This document shows positions 7,081 to 15,096 of a stretch of DNA of 33,150 nucleotides, one piece after another. The position numbers and the translations under genes are program-made. The first letter of the stretch is position 1. Every line of letters begins with the position of its first letter. The stretch is from an uncultured Clostridia bacterium (GTDB lineage Bacteria; Bacillota; Clostridia; TANB77; CAG-508). Below the pieces are notes generated by a model, which worked only from the letters and a program-made list of their open reading frames with translations, was not told the DNA's origin and did not search any database. The stretch covers positions 1-33,150 of the forward strand of contig CAKPCF010000018.1 in the NCBI GenBank assembly GCA_934141445.1, in the 5' to 3' direction.

Positions 7081-7608
7081 ATGGATGAATTATTAGAACT
7101 AGCAAAAAATGGAGATGAAAAAGCTTTTACTGAATTGATTTTAAATATGAAAAGCGAATTGTATGGTGTTGCAAGAGTAAGATTAAGCAATGAAGATGAT
7201 ATTGATGATGCTATTCAAGAAACGATGATAATAGCATTTAATAAATTAAATACACTTCAAAATAATGAGTTTTATAGAACTTGGCTTGTAAAAATACTAA
7301 TTAATGAATGTAATCATATTTATAGAAAACAAAAAATGAAAGAAATATTTTGTTTTTATGATACAGAACAAAGTAACTTAATAAAATCTACTTCTAGCAT
7401 TGATAATGCTATGAGTGACGTTGGTTTTGAAATGCTTATAGAGAAGTTATCTTATGAAGAACAATTGATTTTTAGATTATATTATAAATATAACTACAAA
7501 GTAAAAGAGATAGCTTACATATTAAATAAAAATGAAAATACCGTAAAAACAATTATGAGAAGAGCTAAAGAGAAAATAAAACGAGATTATGCAGGAGGTG
7601 ATAGTTAA
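7081..7608 (+). CDS. ECF-type RNA polymerase sigma factor
   Basis: A 175-residue sigma-70 family protein with only regions 2 and 4, the ECF layout. Region 2 spans about residues 10-80 (DDIDDAIQETMIIAFNKL, FYRTWLVKILINECNHIYRK) and region 4 about 120-170 (LSYEEQLIFRLYYKYNYKVKEIAYIL, then NENTVKTIMRRAKEKIK, the DNA-recognition helix). It directs RNA polymerase to a small set of promoters, normally in response to envelope signals. It overlaps the next gene by one base (TAATG), the usual arrangement with a partner anti-sigma factor. The ribosome site GGGAAG is moderate. Confidence 0.88.
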   Translation: MDELLELAKNGDEKAFTELILNMKSELYGVARVRLSNEDDIDDAIQETMIIAFNKLNTLQNNEFYRTWLVKILINECNHIYRKQKMKEIFCFYDTEQSNLIKSTSSIDNAMSDVGFEMLIEKLSYEEQLIFRLYYKYNYKVKEIAYILNKNENTVKTIMRRAKEKIKRDYAGGDS

Positions 7609-8759
7609 TGATGCCGAATGATGAAAGAATGCAAACATTTAGAGAAAATGATAATCATTCTCATAAAAATCACGAAGAAGACTTGATTGAAAAAAAACTT
7701 GCAGAATATTACAAAAATCAAAGTAATGATGTGCCACCTAGCTTTGAAAATGCAATTCAAACAGCTTTTTCAGATAAACGAAATAAAAATTTTTTACAAA
7801 TGTTGGCTAGGAAAAACAAAAGAGCAAAAGATTTAAAAGATGCAATTAGAAATTTTAGAAGAATGGCACTTAGAACAACGCAAGTGGCAATTCTAGTTGT
7901 TTGCTTATTATGCACAACTCACTTTGTAAATGCAACGAGTTTTTGGGAATACTTATCTGATGTTCTTAATTTAAATACTATAAATGTAAATAATGGTGGA
8001 ATAGAACAAGCACTTGAAAATGGTGATTTGCAAAATTTATATACAGATTATAAAATGCAAAATGGCATTGGGGTAAAAGCATCATATGTACTAATGAATG
8101 AACTAAATTTATATTTAGTATTTGATATAGAAACAGATTTTGATTTGTATGAAGCTGGAATAGAAAACATTTCATTTAAAGATTTGAGAATCACTAATGA
8201 TAGTGGCGAAGAATTATGGAGTGAAGGAAATTTTGAAAATATACAAGGAAATAAAATTATAATTCAAGATAAAAATCATTTAAAAAATGTAGTATTTATG
8301 ATTTCAGATTCATTTGCTTCTAGCAATAATTTAAATATAAAGTTTAGTAATGTTATTTTCTATTCAAATGAAGATGATAATAGAAATGAAAGTGATTTGT
8401 ATGAAAAAGATGTAGAATTTGAATACGAATATTTTATAAGATTAGACAAGTATGTAGATAATAAGAGAGTTGAATATAATGTAGCAAAAAATACAAGTCC
8501 AAACATACAAATAGAAAAAGTAATTTTAGATGATACTGGACTAAATTTATTAGTATTAGCTAATGACAGAGATTTTGAATTAGAAACTAATATGTTTACA
8601 GACTTAAAATATAATTCTAGTTTTATAAAAGTAACGGATAATTATAAAAGAGAATTAGTAATAAATATTCCAGAAATAAAGGAAAAAGATAATATAAAGA
8701 TTAGAATAAAAATAGATGATAAAAAATATATATTAGAACTTGAAAAGATGGCGAACTAG
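7608..8759 (+). CDS. Membrane anti-sigma-like protein (DUF4179-like)
   Basis: A 383-residue protein overlapping the sigma factor stop. AGGAGGTGAT lies before ATG 7608; ATG 7611 is also possible. The cytosolic N-terminus (1-88) is charged and holds DVPPSFENAIQTAF, like the sigma-binding part of DUF4179/RsgI-type anti-sigma factors; there is no zinc HxxxCxxC motif. One membrane segment spans about residues 90-109 (TQVAILVVCLLCTTHFV). The remaining 270 residues would lie outside the cell and appear beta-rich. Position and topology suggest it holds the sigma factor until an envelope signal arrives. The DUF4179 link is by resemblance only. Confidence 0.75.
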   Translation: MMPNDERMQTFRENDNHSHKNHEEDLIEKKLAEYYKNQSNDVPPSFENAIQTAFSDKRNKNFLQMLARKNKRAKDLKDAIRNFRRMALRTTQVAILVVCLLCTTHFVNATSFWEYLSDVLNLNTINVNNGGIEQALENGDLQNLYTDYKMQNGIGVKASYVLMNELNLYLVFDIETDFDLYEAGIENISFKDLRITNDSGEELWSEGNFENIQGNKIIIQDKNHLKNVVFMISDSFASSNNLNIKFSNVIFYSNEDDNRNESDLYEKDVEFEYEYFIRLDKYVDNKRVEYNVAKNTSPNIQIEKVILDDTGLNLLVLANDRDFELETNMFTDLKYNSSFIKVTDNYKRELVINIPEIKEKDNIKIRIKIDDKKYILELEKMAN

Positions 8760-8770
8760 CCATCTTTTTT
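8747..8770 (+). terminator. Terminator of the sigma/anti-sigma operon
   Basis: GATGGC (8747-8752) and GCCATC (8759-8764) pair around six bases, followed by six T. The hairpin contains the stop codon of the anti-sigma-like gene and is extended by flanking A and T runs. Confidence 0.85.
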
Positions 8771-8776
8771 AAGTAG

Positions 8777-8806
8777 AAAAATAGCTTGAAGATTTTCTTC
8801 AAGCTA
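8777..8806 (-). terminator. Terminator of the secreted-protein gene
   Basis: TAGCTTGAAGA (8782-8792) pairs perfectly with TCTTCAAGCTA (8796-8806), loop TTT. On the minus strand five T follow, so it ends the transcript of the 8820-9245 gene. Confidence 0.8.
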
Positions 8807-8819
8807 AATATTATTTATA

Positions 8820-9245
8820 TTATTGCCAACTATAAAATTTAAAGTTGAAAGAAATTGTTACATCTTCGTCACATTCAATTCTAAATTGTACAGCTGATCC
8901 ATCTCCGATTGGAATTGAATCTATTTTTCTTCTTACATTATCTGACCACATTGTATATACTGTAAATGTTTCATTATAATCACGATATAAGAAAACATAT
9001 ACCATGTGTTCAGGATCATTATCAGAAGCTGTACATTGGAATTCTAAAGCCATATATTTTCCATCCATATAGTAAGCATTTGTGCGATATAATTTTACAA
9101 ATGATCTATCAAAAGTATTATAAGAACAAGTTGCTATTCCGTCATCACCTGTAGCTGATACTGGTAATGCAAAAAATGATGATAGCATTACAGATAAAAT
9201 CATTAAAATAAATAAAATCTTTGGTACGGTTTTTAAATTTTTCAT
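8820..9245 (-). CDS. Small secreted protein of unknown function
   Basis: A 141-residue protein. The start ATG at 9245 was chosen because AGGAGGA lies six bases before it and is followed by a classic signal peptide: MKNLKTVPK, a hydrophobic core (ILFILMILSVMLSSFFALP) and VSA-TG as a likely signal peptidase I site near residue 32. A longer in-frame start at 9401 would add AT-rich, non-protein-like text. The mature part, about 109 residues, has two Cys (CSYNTF, FQCTAS), one more in ECDEDV, and many aromatic residues, consistent with a small beta-sandwich. No LPXTG or membrane anchor, so it should be released. I do not recognise the family. Confidence 0.75.
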   Translation of the reverse strand: MKNLKTVPKILFILMILSVMLSSFFALPVSATGDDGIATCSYNTFDRSFVKLYRTNAYYMDGKYMALEFQCTASDNDPEHMVYVFLYRDYNETFTVYTMWSDNVRRKIDSIPIGDGSAVQFRIECDEDVTISFNFKFYSWQ

Positions 9246-9367
9246 AAAAATCCTCCTAAAAATAAAATTAATAATATTTATGTAACACAAATATTGAACA
9301 TAATATACAATAAAAAAATAATATTTTACAAAAAAGTGAAAAAAGTGTAAAAAATAGTTCAAATTAT

Positions 9368-9415
9368 ATAAGCTAAATAGTTTTATTATTAGATTTGCCA
9401 AACTATTTAACTTAT
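9368..9415. repeat. Inverted repeat between two minus-strand genes
   Basis: ATAAGcTAAATAGTTT (9368-9383) and AAACTATTTAaCTTAT (9400-9415) are inverted copies with one mismatch around 16 bases. No good T-run follows on either strand, so a regulator site is as likely as a terminator for the 9446-10162 gene. Confidence 0.45.
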
Positions 9416-9445
9416 ATATTCATCAATATGTAAAATAAAAAATAT

Positions 9446-10162
9446 TTAAGACTGAGCAATATTACTTATAACTGTATAAATAATCATTTTAGTAGTTGGT
9501 CTAAAATCTGTGCTGAAATGAAAATATTTTTTTAACTTTTCTAATTCACATTCAGCATACATTGAGTTAATTGATTTTATTATGTCTGATTTTACATTTG
9601 AAGTAGTAGTATAAAACTTTTCAGCTACAATTGGATAAATATTTTTCTCGAAATTATCACATAAATGAGCTTCTTTTTGATATACCATATAAATACTTTC
9701 TATCATAAAACCAGTTCCTTTATGATATGGTTTAAAACCAATAGAATAAAGTTCATGTGCAATTCTAGCTCGTAGATTTGCATCATAAGAAAATTTTTCA
9801 TCAATAACTGTCGAAATTTGTTTAGCTAGATATTGTGCATTTGAATTTTTATTTAAAGCTTTTGCTAAAAAGCGACTTTTCTTTAGTGATTTTTTCAAAT
9901 CTGAATTGTTTGAAATAACAATAATAGATTCTAAATGATTTTCAATGTTAAATTCTTCTAAATAATCGAAAACTTTTGAATTTTCCATTTTTTCTGTTAT
10001 TAACATTAAAAAATCGAAATGTGAAGTTTTAAGCATTTTTATCAAATCAGTTTCTTCTGATACAACATGTAATATACGAAAATGTTTATTTCTTTCTAAA
10101 AGATAAGTAGAAATTTGTTGAGATAAAACTGCATCTTCACTGTACATTAAAACATCTAACAT
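9446..10162 (-). CDS. Spo0A-like transcription factor with degenerate receiver domain
   Basis: A 238-residue protein. Residues about 125-235 match the Spo0A C-terminal DNA-binding domain: LRARIAHELYSIGFKPYHKG, FMIESIYMVYQ, KNIYPIVAEKFYTTTSNV and FRPTTKMIIYTVI. Residues 1-120 have a receiver-like rhythm, but the phosphoacceptor position is Ile55 (FDFLMLIT where receivers have D..LLLD) and the acidic pocket is weak. It is therefore unlikely to be switched on by phosphorylation at that site. The recognition helix also differs from Spo0A: TTTSNVKSDIIKSI against the usual TPSRVERAIRHAI. It is likely a paralogue with different DNA targets, not the main Spo0A. AGGAGG precedes the ATG. It diverges from a soluble GHKL kinase gene. 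Confidence 0.78.
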   Translation of the reverse strand: MLDVLMYSEDAVLSQQISTYLLERNKHFRILHVVSEETDLIKMLKTSHFDFLMLITEKMENSKVFDYLEEFNIENHLESIIVISNNSDLKKSLKKSRFLAKALNKNSNAQYLAKQISTVIDEKFSYDANLRARIAHELYSIGFKPYHKGTGFMIESIYMVYQKEAHLCDNFEKNIYPIVAEKFYTTTSNVKSDIIKSINSMYAECELEKLKKYFHFSTDFRPTTKMIIYTVISNIAQS

Positions 10163-10222
10163 AGTATCCTCCTATTTTTTATTTATATATTAGAGGAACG
10201 GAGTAATTACAAAAGTTTCAAC

Positions 10223-10259
10223 TTTTTGCAAAAAAATATACAATTTGCCAAAAAAAGTA
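10223..10259. repeat. Paired TTTGC(C)AAAAAA sites in a divergent promoter region
   Basis: TTTTTGCAAAAAAATA (10223-10238) and ATTTGCCAAAAAAAGTA (10243-10259) lie 20 bases apart, two helical turns, between the Spo0A-like gene and the kinase gene. They could be operator copies. The second matches the known Spo0A box TTTGTCGAAA at 8 of 10 positions; the first is poorer. Confidence 0.3.
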
Positions 10260-10374
10260 AAATTCTGCTGAAATCCAGCGTTTTTTTCTCTTTTTTTCTT
10301 CTTTTTAAAAAAAACGAAAGAATGATGTTAAAATTCAAACATTACGTAAGAGAAAAAGGGGTAGGCGTAGAATT

Positions 10375-11097
10375 ATGAAGAATATTGTCAATTTTAGAAT
10401 TTTTAAAAGAATGTTTGGACCAAGAAAAGAAGATAGGTTCAAAAGATGTATTTATAGATTGCGAAAGAGCAATCAAATGTTAAGAAAAGAAAACGATTCC
10501 ATAAGAGCATTTAAACACGATTTTAATAATATTATGCAAGTATTTGGAGCTTATATTAAAACAAATAATATGGAGCAACTAAAAGTTTATTATAGTAAGG
10601 TTATGAATGAATGTGAAGAAACCAAGGCTTCTGAAAGCTTTAGAAAAATCATTAGAGAGAATCCAGCAATTTTTACTTTACTATCAAATAAATACAATGT
10701 TGCATTAGAAAAGAAAATCAAAATGAATATAGAAATAATGTGTAGTCTTCAAGAAATAAAAGAAGATATTTATGAGATTACAAGAATTTTAGGAATTTTG
10801 ATAGATAATGCAATAGAAGCTGCAGATGAATGTAAAGACCAAAGGCAAATTTATATTCAGATTTTAAAAGATTATAAAGAGAATCAGAATATATTTATAA
10901 TTGAAAATACATATAATGATAAAAACATAAACTTGCAAGATATTTATAAAAAGAATTTTACAACCAAAGAGCATAATAGTGGGCTTGGATTATGGAAAGT
11001 TAAAAAAATCGTTAGTAAAACAAAAAGCTTAAAATTAAATACATTTAAAGGGGAAGATTATTTTAAACAAAGTTTATATGCAAAATCAAAGGAATAA
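10375..11097 (+). CDS. Soluble AgrC-like GHKL histidine kinase
   Basis: A 240-residue protein with the catalytic half of an AgrC-type sensor kinase. A basic N-terminus and coiled segment (RLRKSNQMLRKEND) lead to the H-box RAFKHDFNNIMQ with His48. The ATPase part (about 125-235) has the N-box EITRILGILIDNAIEAAD, the strand IFIIENTYND and the glycine loop NSGLGLWKVKKIV, typical of the HATPase_c_5 group. There is no membrane or sensor domain, unlike full AgrC, so it must receive its signal inside the cell or from a partner. It is transcribed away from the Spo0A-like gene. Since that protein lacks a phosphoacceptor Asp, a direct phosphotransfer pair is doubtful. Confidence 0.8.
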   Translation: MKNIVNFRIFKRMFGPRKEDRFKRCIYRLRKSNQMLRKENDSIRAFKHDFNNIMQVFGAYIKTNNMEQLKVYYSKVMNECEETKASESFRKIIRENPAIFTLLSNKYNVALEKKIKMNIEIMCSLQEIKEDIYEITRILGILIDNAIEAADECKDQRQIYIQILKDYKENQNIFIIENTYNDKNINLQDIYKKNFTTKEHNSGLGLWKVKKIVSKTKSLKLNTFKGEDYFKQSLYAKSKE

Positions 11098-11124
11098 AAT
11101 TTATAGTTTATTATTTTATTTTCC

Positions 11125-11153
11125 TTGAAAAGCATATAATAAAATGATAAAAT
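11125..11153 (+). promoter_or_regulatory. Probable promoter of the pyrimidine operon
   Basis: TTGAAA (11125-11130), 17 bases, TAAAAT (11148-11153), about 42 bases before pyrC. The leader is too short for a PyrR attenuator and no hairpin with T-run is seen before pyrC. Confidence 0.55.
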
Positions 11154-11194
11154 GCAAATATTAAAAAAGTTTTTATGAAAGGACAAGTTTTAAT

Positions 11195-12472
11195 ATGAGT
11201 ATTTTATTAAAAAATGGAACTGTAATAGATTATGCAAGTAATACAAATGAAAAATTTGATGTACTTATAAACGATAATAAAATAGAAAAAATTGAAAAGA
11301 ATATTGAAGTTACAAGTGCAGATGAAGTAATAGATTGCACTGACTTATTTATTATGCCTGGAATGATTGACATGCATTGTCATTTAAGAGAACCAGGTGG
11401 AGAACATAAAGAAACAATAGAAACAGGATGTCATAGCGCTGTTAAGGGTGGTTTTACAACTATTTGTCCAATGCCAAATACTAAACCAACTCCAGATAGC
11501 GCTATTGTTTTAGAAAAAATTATAAATGAAGCTAAAAGAGTAGGATTATGTAATGTACTTCCTTTTTCAAGTGTAACAAAAGGTGAAGAGGGAAAAGAAC
11601 TTGTAGATTTTAAAGAGCAAAAATTAGCTGGAGCTATTGCTTTTTCAGATGATGGAAGACCAGTAGAAAATGCAAGAATGATTAGAGAAGCAATGATAAA
11701 AGCAAATGAAATCGGAAGCTTTATTTCTGAACACTGCGAAGAAAAATCAGTTTCAAGTGGAGCTATAAATGCTGGAAAAGTTGCAGAAAAACTTGGAGTT
11801 GAAGGTGTATTACCAGAAGCAGAAGAGATTATGGCTGCAAGAGATATTGTTATTGCTGAAACAAATAATTTGCGTACACATATATGCCATATTAGTACAC
11901 AAACTTCAGTTAATATGATTAGAGATGCTAAGAAAAGAGGAGTAAAAGTAACTTGTGAAACTTGTCCACATTACTATAGCTTTACAGAAGATGAAGTTTT
12001 AATTTCTGGTGTTAATGCAAAAATGAATCCACCTCTTAGAACAGAAAAGGATAGACAAGCAATAATTCAAGGTTTAAAAGATGGAACTATAGATGCTATT
12101 ATAACAGACCATGCTCCACATACAGAAGAGGAAAAAGCTAAAGGATTAGCATCAGCTCCTAATGGAATAATTGGTTTTGAAACAGCACTTGCTGCAACAA
12201 TAACTAATTTAATTAAACCAGGCTTACTAAACTATATGGATATGGTAAGAGCAATGTCTTATACACCTGCTAAAATTTTAGGAATTGATAGAGGCAAAAT
12301 CAAAAATGGCGCAATTGCAGATTTGACAATTTTTAATCCAAATAAAGAATATGTTTATTCAAAAGAAAGTATTGTTTCAAAATCTAAAAATACACCTTGG
12401 ATAGGAAAGAAACTAACTGGTGAAGTTGAATATACAATCTGTAATGGAAAAGTAGTTTATTCAAACAAATAA
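11195..12472 (+). CDS. pyrC: Dihydroorotase
   Basis: Third step of pyrimidine synthesis: carbamoyl-aspartate to dihydroorotate. Length 425 matches the Gram-positive type. The metal-site motifs are all present in order: GMIDMHCHLREPG (two His), FSDDGRP (Asp), SEHCEE (His), THICHIST (His) and ITDHAPHTEEEKA (catalytic Asp). AAAGGA precedes the ATG. First gene of a row pyrC-pyrF-epimerase-pyrK-pyrD; pyrB, carbamoyl-phosphate synthase and pyrE are not in this window. Confidence 0.95.
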   Translation: MSILLKNGTVIDYASNTNEKFDVLINDNKIEKIEKNIEVTSADEVIDCTDLFIMPGMIDMHCHLREPGGEHKETIETGCHSAVKGGFTTICPMPNTKPTPDSAIVLEKIINEAKRVGLCNVLPFSSVTKGEEGKELVDFKEQKLAGAIAFSDDGRPVENARMIREAMIKANEIGSFISEHCEEKSVSSGAINAGKVAEKLGVEGVLPEAEEIMAARDIVIAETNNLRTHICHISTQTSVNMIRDAKKRGVKVTCETCPHYYSFTEDEVLISGVNAKMNPPLRTEKDRQAIIQGLKDGTIDAIITDHAPHTEEEKAKGLASAPNGIIGFETALAATITNLIKPGLLNYMDMVRAMSYTPAKILGIDRGKIKNGAIADLTIFNPNKEYVYSKESIVSKSKNTPWIGKKLTGEVEYTICNGKVVYSNK

Positions 12473-12492
12473 ATTTTATGGAGGAAGTATAA

Positions 12493-13422
12493 ATGAATGC
12501 TATTGATAAATTGATAGAAAAAATAAAAGTTTATGATAATCCGACTGTAATTGGTTTAGACCCTAGATATGAGATGTTACCAGATTATATAAAAGAAAAG
12601 TATGGTAAAGATGTAAAAAGTGTTTGTGAAGGAATTTTAGAATATAATAAAAGCATAATTGATAATGTATATGATATTATTCCAGCTGTAAAGCCACAAA
12701 TAGCTTTTTATGAAATGTTTGGAATAGAAGGAATGAAATGCTTCAAGGAAACTTGTAAGTATGCTAGAGAAAAAGGCATGATAGTTATTGCAGATATAAA
12801 AAGAGGCGATATTGGAACAACAGCTGCTGGATATTCAAATGCATATATTGGAAAAACTTTAGTTGGTGAAACAGAAGAAAGTTTTTATGATATTGATTGG
12901 GTAACAGTAAATCCATATTTAGGAATTGATGGTGTAAAACCATTTATTGATGATTGCAAAAAATATAATAAGGGAATTTTTATTCTTGTAAAAACTTCAA
13001 ATAAATCATCAGGAGAATTACAAGATTTAAAATTAGAAGATGGAAAAAAAGTTTATGAAAAAGTTGCTGAACTTGTTAATGAATGGGGAAAAGACCTTAT
13101 TGGAGAATATGGATATAGCTCAGTTGCATCAGTAGTTGGAGCTACATATCCAATACAAATTGAAGAGCTTAGAAAGATAATGCCACATAGTTATTTCTTA
13201 ATTCCAGGATATGGAGCTCAAGGAGGAAAAGCAGAAGATATAGCTCTTGGATTTAAAGATGGAATCGGTGGAATTGTAAATGCTTCAAGAAGCTTAATGT
13301 GTGCTTATAAATCAGATTTATGGAAAGATAAATTTGCAAAAGAAGATTATGCAAAAGCTACAAGAGCTGAAGCAATTAGAATGAGAGATGAATTAAATTC
13401 AGCTATAAAAAATAGAAAGTAA
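12493..13422 (+). CDS. pyrF: Orotidine 5'-phosphate decarboxylase, type 2
   Basis: Last step to UMP: decarboxylates OMP. At 309 residues it belongs to the longer type 2 family, not the 230-residue type 1 of Bacillus. Seen: GLDPRYEMLPDYI at the start, the catalytic ADIKRGDIGTTA (Lys and two Asp), WVTVNPYLGIDGV, LIPGYGAQGG and GIVNASRSLM, the phosphate-binding end. GGAGG precedes the ATG, and the gene is 20 bases after pyrC. Confidence 0.95.
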   Translation: MNAIDKLIEKIKVYDNPTVIGLDPRYEMLPDYIKEKYGKDVKSVCEGILEYNKSIIDNVYDIIPAVKPQIAFYEMFGIEGMKCFKETCKYAREKGMIVIADIKRGDIGTTAAGYSNAYIGKTLVGETEESFYDIDWVTVNPYLGIDGVKPFIDDCKKYNKGIFILVKTSNKSSGELQDLKLEDGKKVYEKVAELVNEWGKDLIGEYGYSSVASVVGATYPIQIEELRKIMPHSYFLIPGYGAQGGKAEDIALGFKDGIGGIVNASRSLMCAYKSDLWKDKFAKEDYAKATRAEAIRMRDELNSAIKNRK

Positions 13423-13449
13423 TTATTATAAGGAGAGTAATTAGAGCTA

Positions 13450-14268
13450 ATGTTAGAGATAAAAACAGTTAATAAAGGTGCAGAATTAGTATCAATAGTT
13501 TACAATGGTGTTGAAAAACTACATGATGGGCAAAATTACTGGAATAGACATAGTCCTATTTTATTTCCAATAGTTGGAAAATTAAAAGATAATAAAACCA
13601 AAATAAATGGAAAAGAATTTGAAATGGGACAACATGGTTTTGCAAGAGATATGGAATTTGAAGAGATTTCAGAAAATTCTTATGTTCTAAAATCAAATGA
13701 AGAAACTTTGAAGAAATTTCCTTTTGAATTTGAATTATATGTATCTTATGTAGTTGAAGGAAATAAAGTAATAACTAAATACAAAGTGGTAAACAAAAGC
13801 AATGATACAATGATATTTGGACTTGGTGGTCATCCAGCTTATGTATGTGAATATACTAGTGGAAAATATAGAATTGAATTTGAAAAAGAAGAAAACAATA
13901 TTCAAATTGAGCAATTAGAAAATGGTTTGATTTCTAATAAAGAAATACCAACAGAAAAGTATATAAAAGAAAATAGAATATTTTTAGATAAAAATACTTT
14001 TGAAAATGATGCAATAATAATGAAAAATTTATCATCAAATAAAGTTTTCTTAAAAACAGAAACAAAGAAAGTATTAACATTTGATTTTACAGATTTTCCA
14101 TATTTGGCAATTTGGTCAAAACCAGAAGCTAATTTTGTTTGTATTGAACCATGGTTTAATACAGCAGATAAAATTGACTCTAACGGAAACTTTGAAGAAA
14201 AAGAAGATTTAATGGAGTTAGAGCCAAATAAAGAATTTAATGCAGAATATAGTGTAGAATTTTTCTAA
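13450..14268 (+). CDS. Aldose 1-epimerase family protein (LacX-like)
   Basis: A 272-residue protein with the galactose-mutarotase fold: SPILFPIVGKLKDNK and GQHGFARDMEFE (first His), FGLGGHPAYVC (second His) and CIEPWFNTADK (catalytic Glu region). Members interconvert sugar anomers; the LacX-like subgroup has no fixed substrate. It sits inside the pyrimidine operon with short gaps on both sides (27 and 36 bases). No link of this enzyme to pyrimidine synthesis is established, so it may simply ride along. AGGAGAG lies about 14 bases before the ATG, slightly far. Confidence 0.85.
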   Translation: MLEIKTVNKGAELVSIVYNGVEKLHDGQNYWNRHSPILFPIVGKLKDNKTKINGKEFEMGQHGFARDMEFEEISENSYVLKSNEETLKKFPFEFELYVSYVVEGNKVITKYKVVNKSNDTMIFGLGGHPAYVCEYTSGKYRIEFEKEENNIQIEQLENGLISNKEIPTEKYIKENRIFLDKNTFENDAIIMKNLSSNKVFLKTETKKVLTFDFTDFPYLAIWSKPEANFVCIEPWFNTADKIDSNGNFEEKEDLMELEPNKEFNAEYSVEFF

Positions 14269-14304
14269 TATAAATCGAAAAATTTTAAGAAGAGGAGATA
14301 AATT

Positions 14305-15084
14305 ATGCCAATAAAATTAGATTGTAAAATTTTAGACAAAGAAGAAATTATTGAAGGAATTTATAAATTTACATTAGAAGCTGATGAGATTGCTAAGACA
14401 GCCAAAGCTGGAAATTTTATTGAAATTCAAGTTTCTTCAACAGGAGAGCCATTTTTAAGAAGACCAATAAGCATCCATAATATAGATGGAAAAAATATTG
14501 AAATAATTTTTCAAGTAAAAGGAAGAGGAACAGAGCTTTTATCTGAAAAGAAAGTTGGAGATAAGATAAATGTTCTTGGTCCACTTGGAAGAGGTTGCTT
14601 TACAATTAAAGATTACCAAAAAGCTTATATAATTGGTGGAGGAATTGGTACATATCCTTTGTATGAACTTGCAAAAGAGCTAAAATCTGCAAATGTAGAT
14701 ACAACTATGTATATGGGATTCAGAAACAAAGCTTTAGTTACTTTAGAAAATGAATTTGAAAGTGTATGTAACAAAACAGTAATAACAACTGATGATGGCT
14801 CTTATAAACAAAAAGGATTTGCATTAGATGTTTTAAAAGAGGATTGTAAAGCAGAAAAGCCAGATATAATATTTGCTTGTGGTCCATTGCCAATGCTTAA
14901 GGCTGTCCAAAAATTTGCAAATGAAGAAAATATTGAATGTGAGATGTCTTTAGAAGAAAGAATGGGCTGTGGTATAGGTGCTTGCTTAGGTTGTGCTGTT
15001 AAGGTTATATCAGATGGTGAAGCAAAATATGGACACGTTTGTAAAGATGGACCTGTATTTAAATCAACAGCCGTTGAACTTTAA
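14305..15084 (+). CDS. pyrK: Dihydroorotate dehydrogenase B, electron transfer subunit
   Basis: Iron-sulfur flavoprotein that passes electrons from PyrD to NAD+. At 259 residues it has the ferredoxin-reductase layout: FLRRPISIHNID (FAD site), the NAD-binding start KAYIIGGGIGTYPLYELA, ACGPLPMLKA, and a C-terminal [2Fe-2S] cluster in ERMGCGIGACLGCAVK plus a Cys in HVCKDGPVF. Its presence, with pyrD next to it, shows the NAD-dependent class 1B dihydroorotate dehydrogenase complex. GAGGAG precedes the ATG. Confidence 0.95.
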   Translation: MPIKLDCKILDKEEIIEGIYKFTLEADEIAKTAKAGNFIEIQVSSTGEPFLRRPISIHNIDGKNIEIIFQVKGRGTELLSEKKVGDKINVLGPLGRGCFTIKDYQKAYIIGGGIGTYPLYELAKELKSANVDTTMYMGFRNKALVTLENEFESVCNKTVITTDDGSYKQKGFALDVLKEDCKAEKPDIIFACGPLPMLKAVQKFANEENIECEMSLEERMGCGIGACLGCAVKVISDGEAKYGHVCKDGPVFKSTAVEL

Positions 15085-15096
15085 TTGGAGGAACTT

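Noticed and set aside
9246..9401. N-terminal extension of the secreted protein on the minus strand
   Set aside because: The extra text is a run of Phe/Tyr/Ile from AT-rich DNA, while a strong ribosome site and signal peptide start at 9245.
10267..10287. GCTG-AAATC-CAGC hairpin with T-run as a terminator
   Set aside because: Only four pairs; too weak to support, although the T-run is present.
11098..11194. PyrR-type attenuator before pyrC
   Set aside because: The leader is too short and holds no antiterminator/terminator pair.
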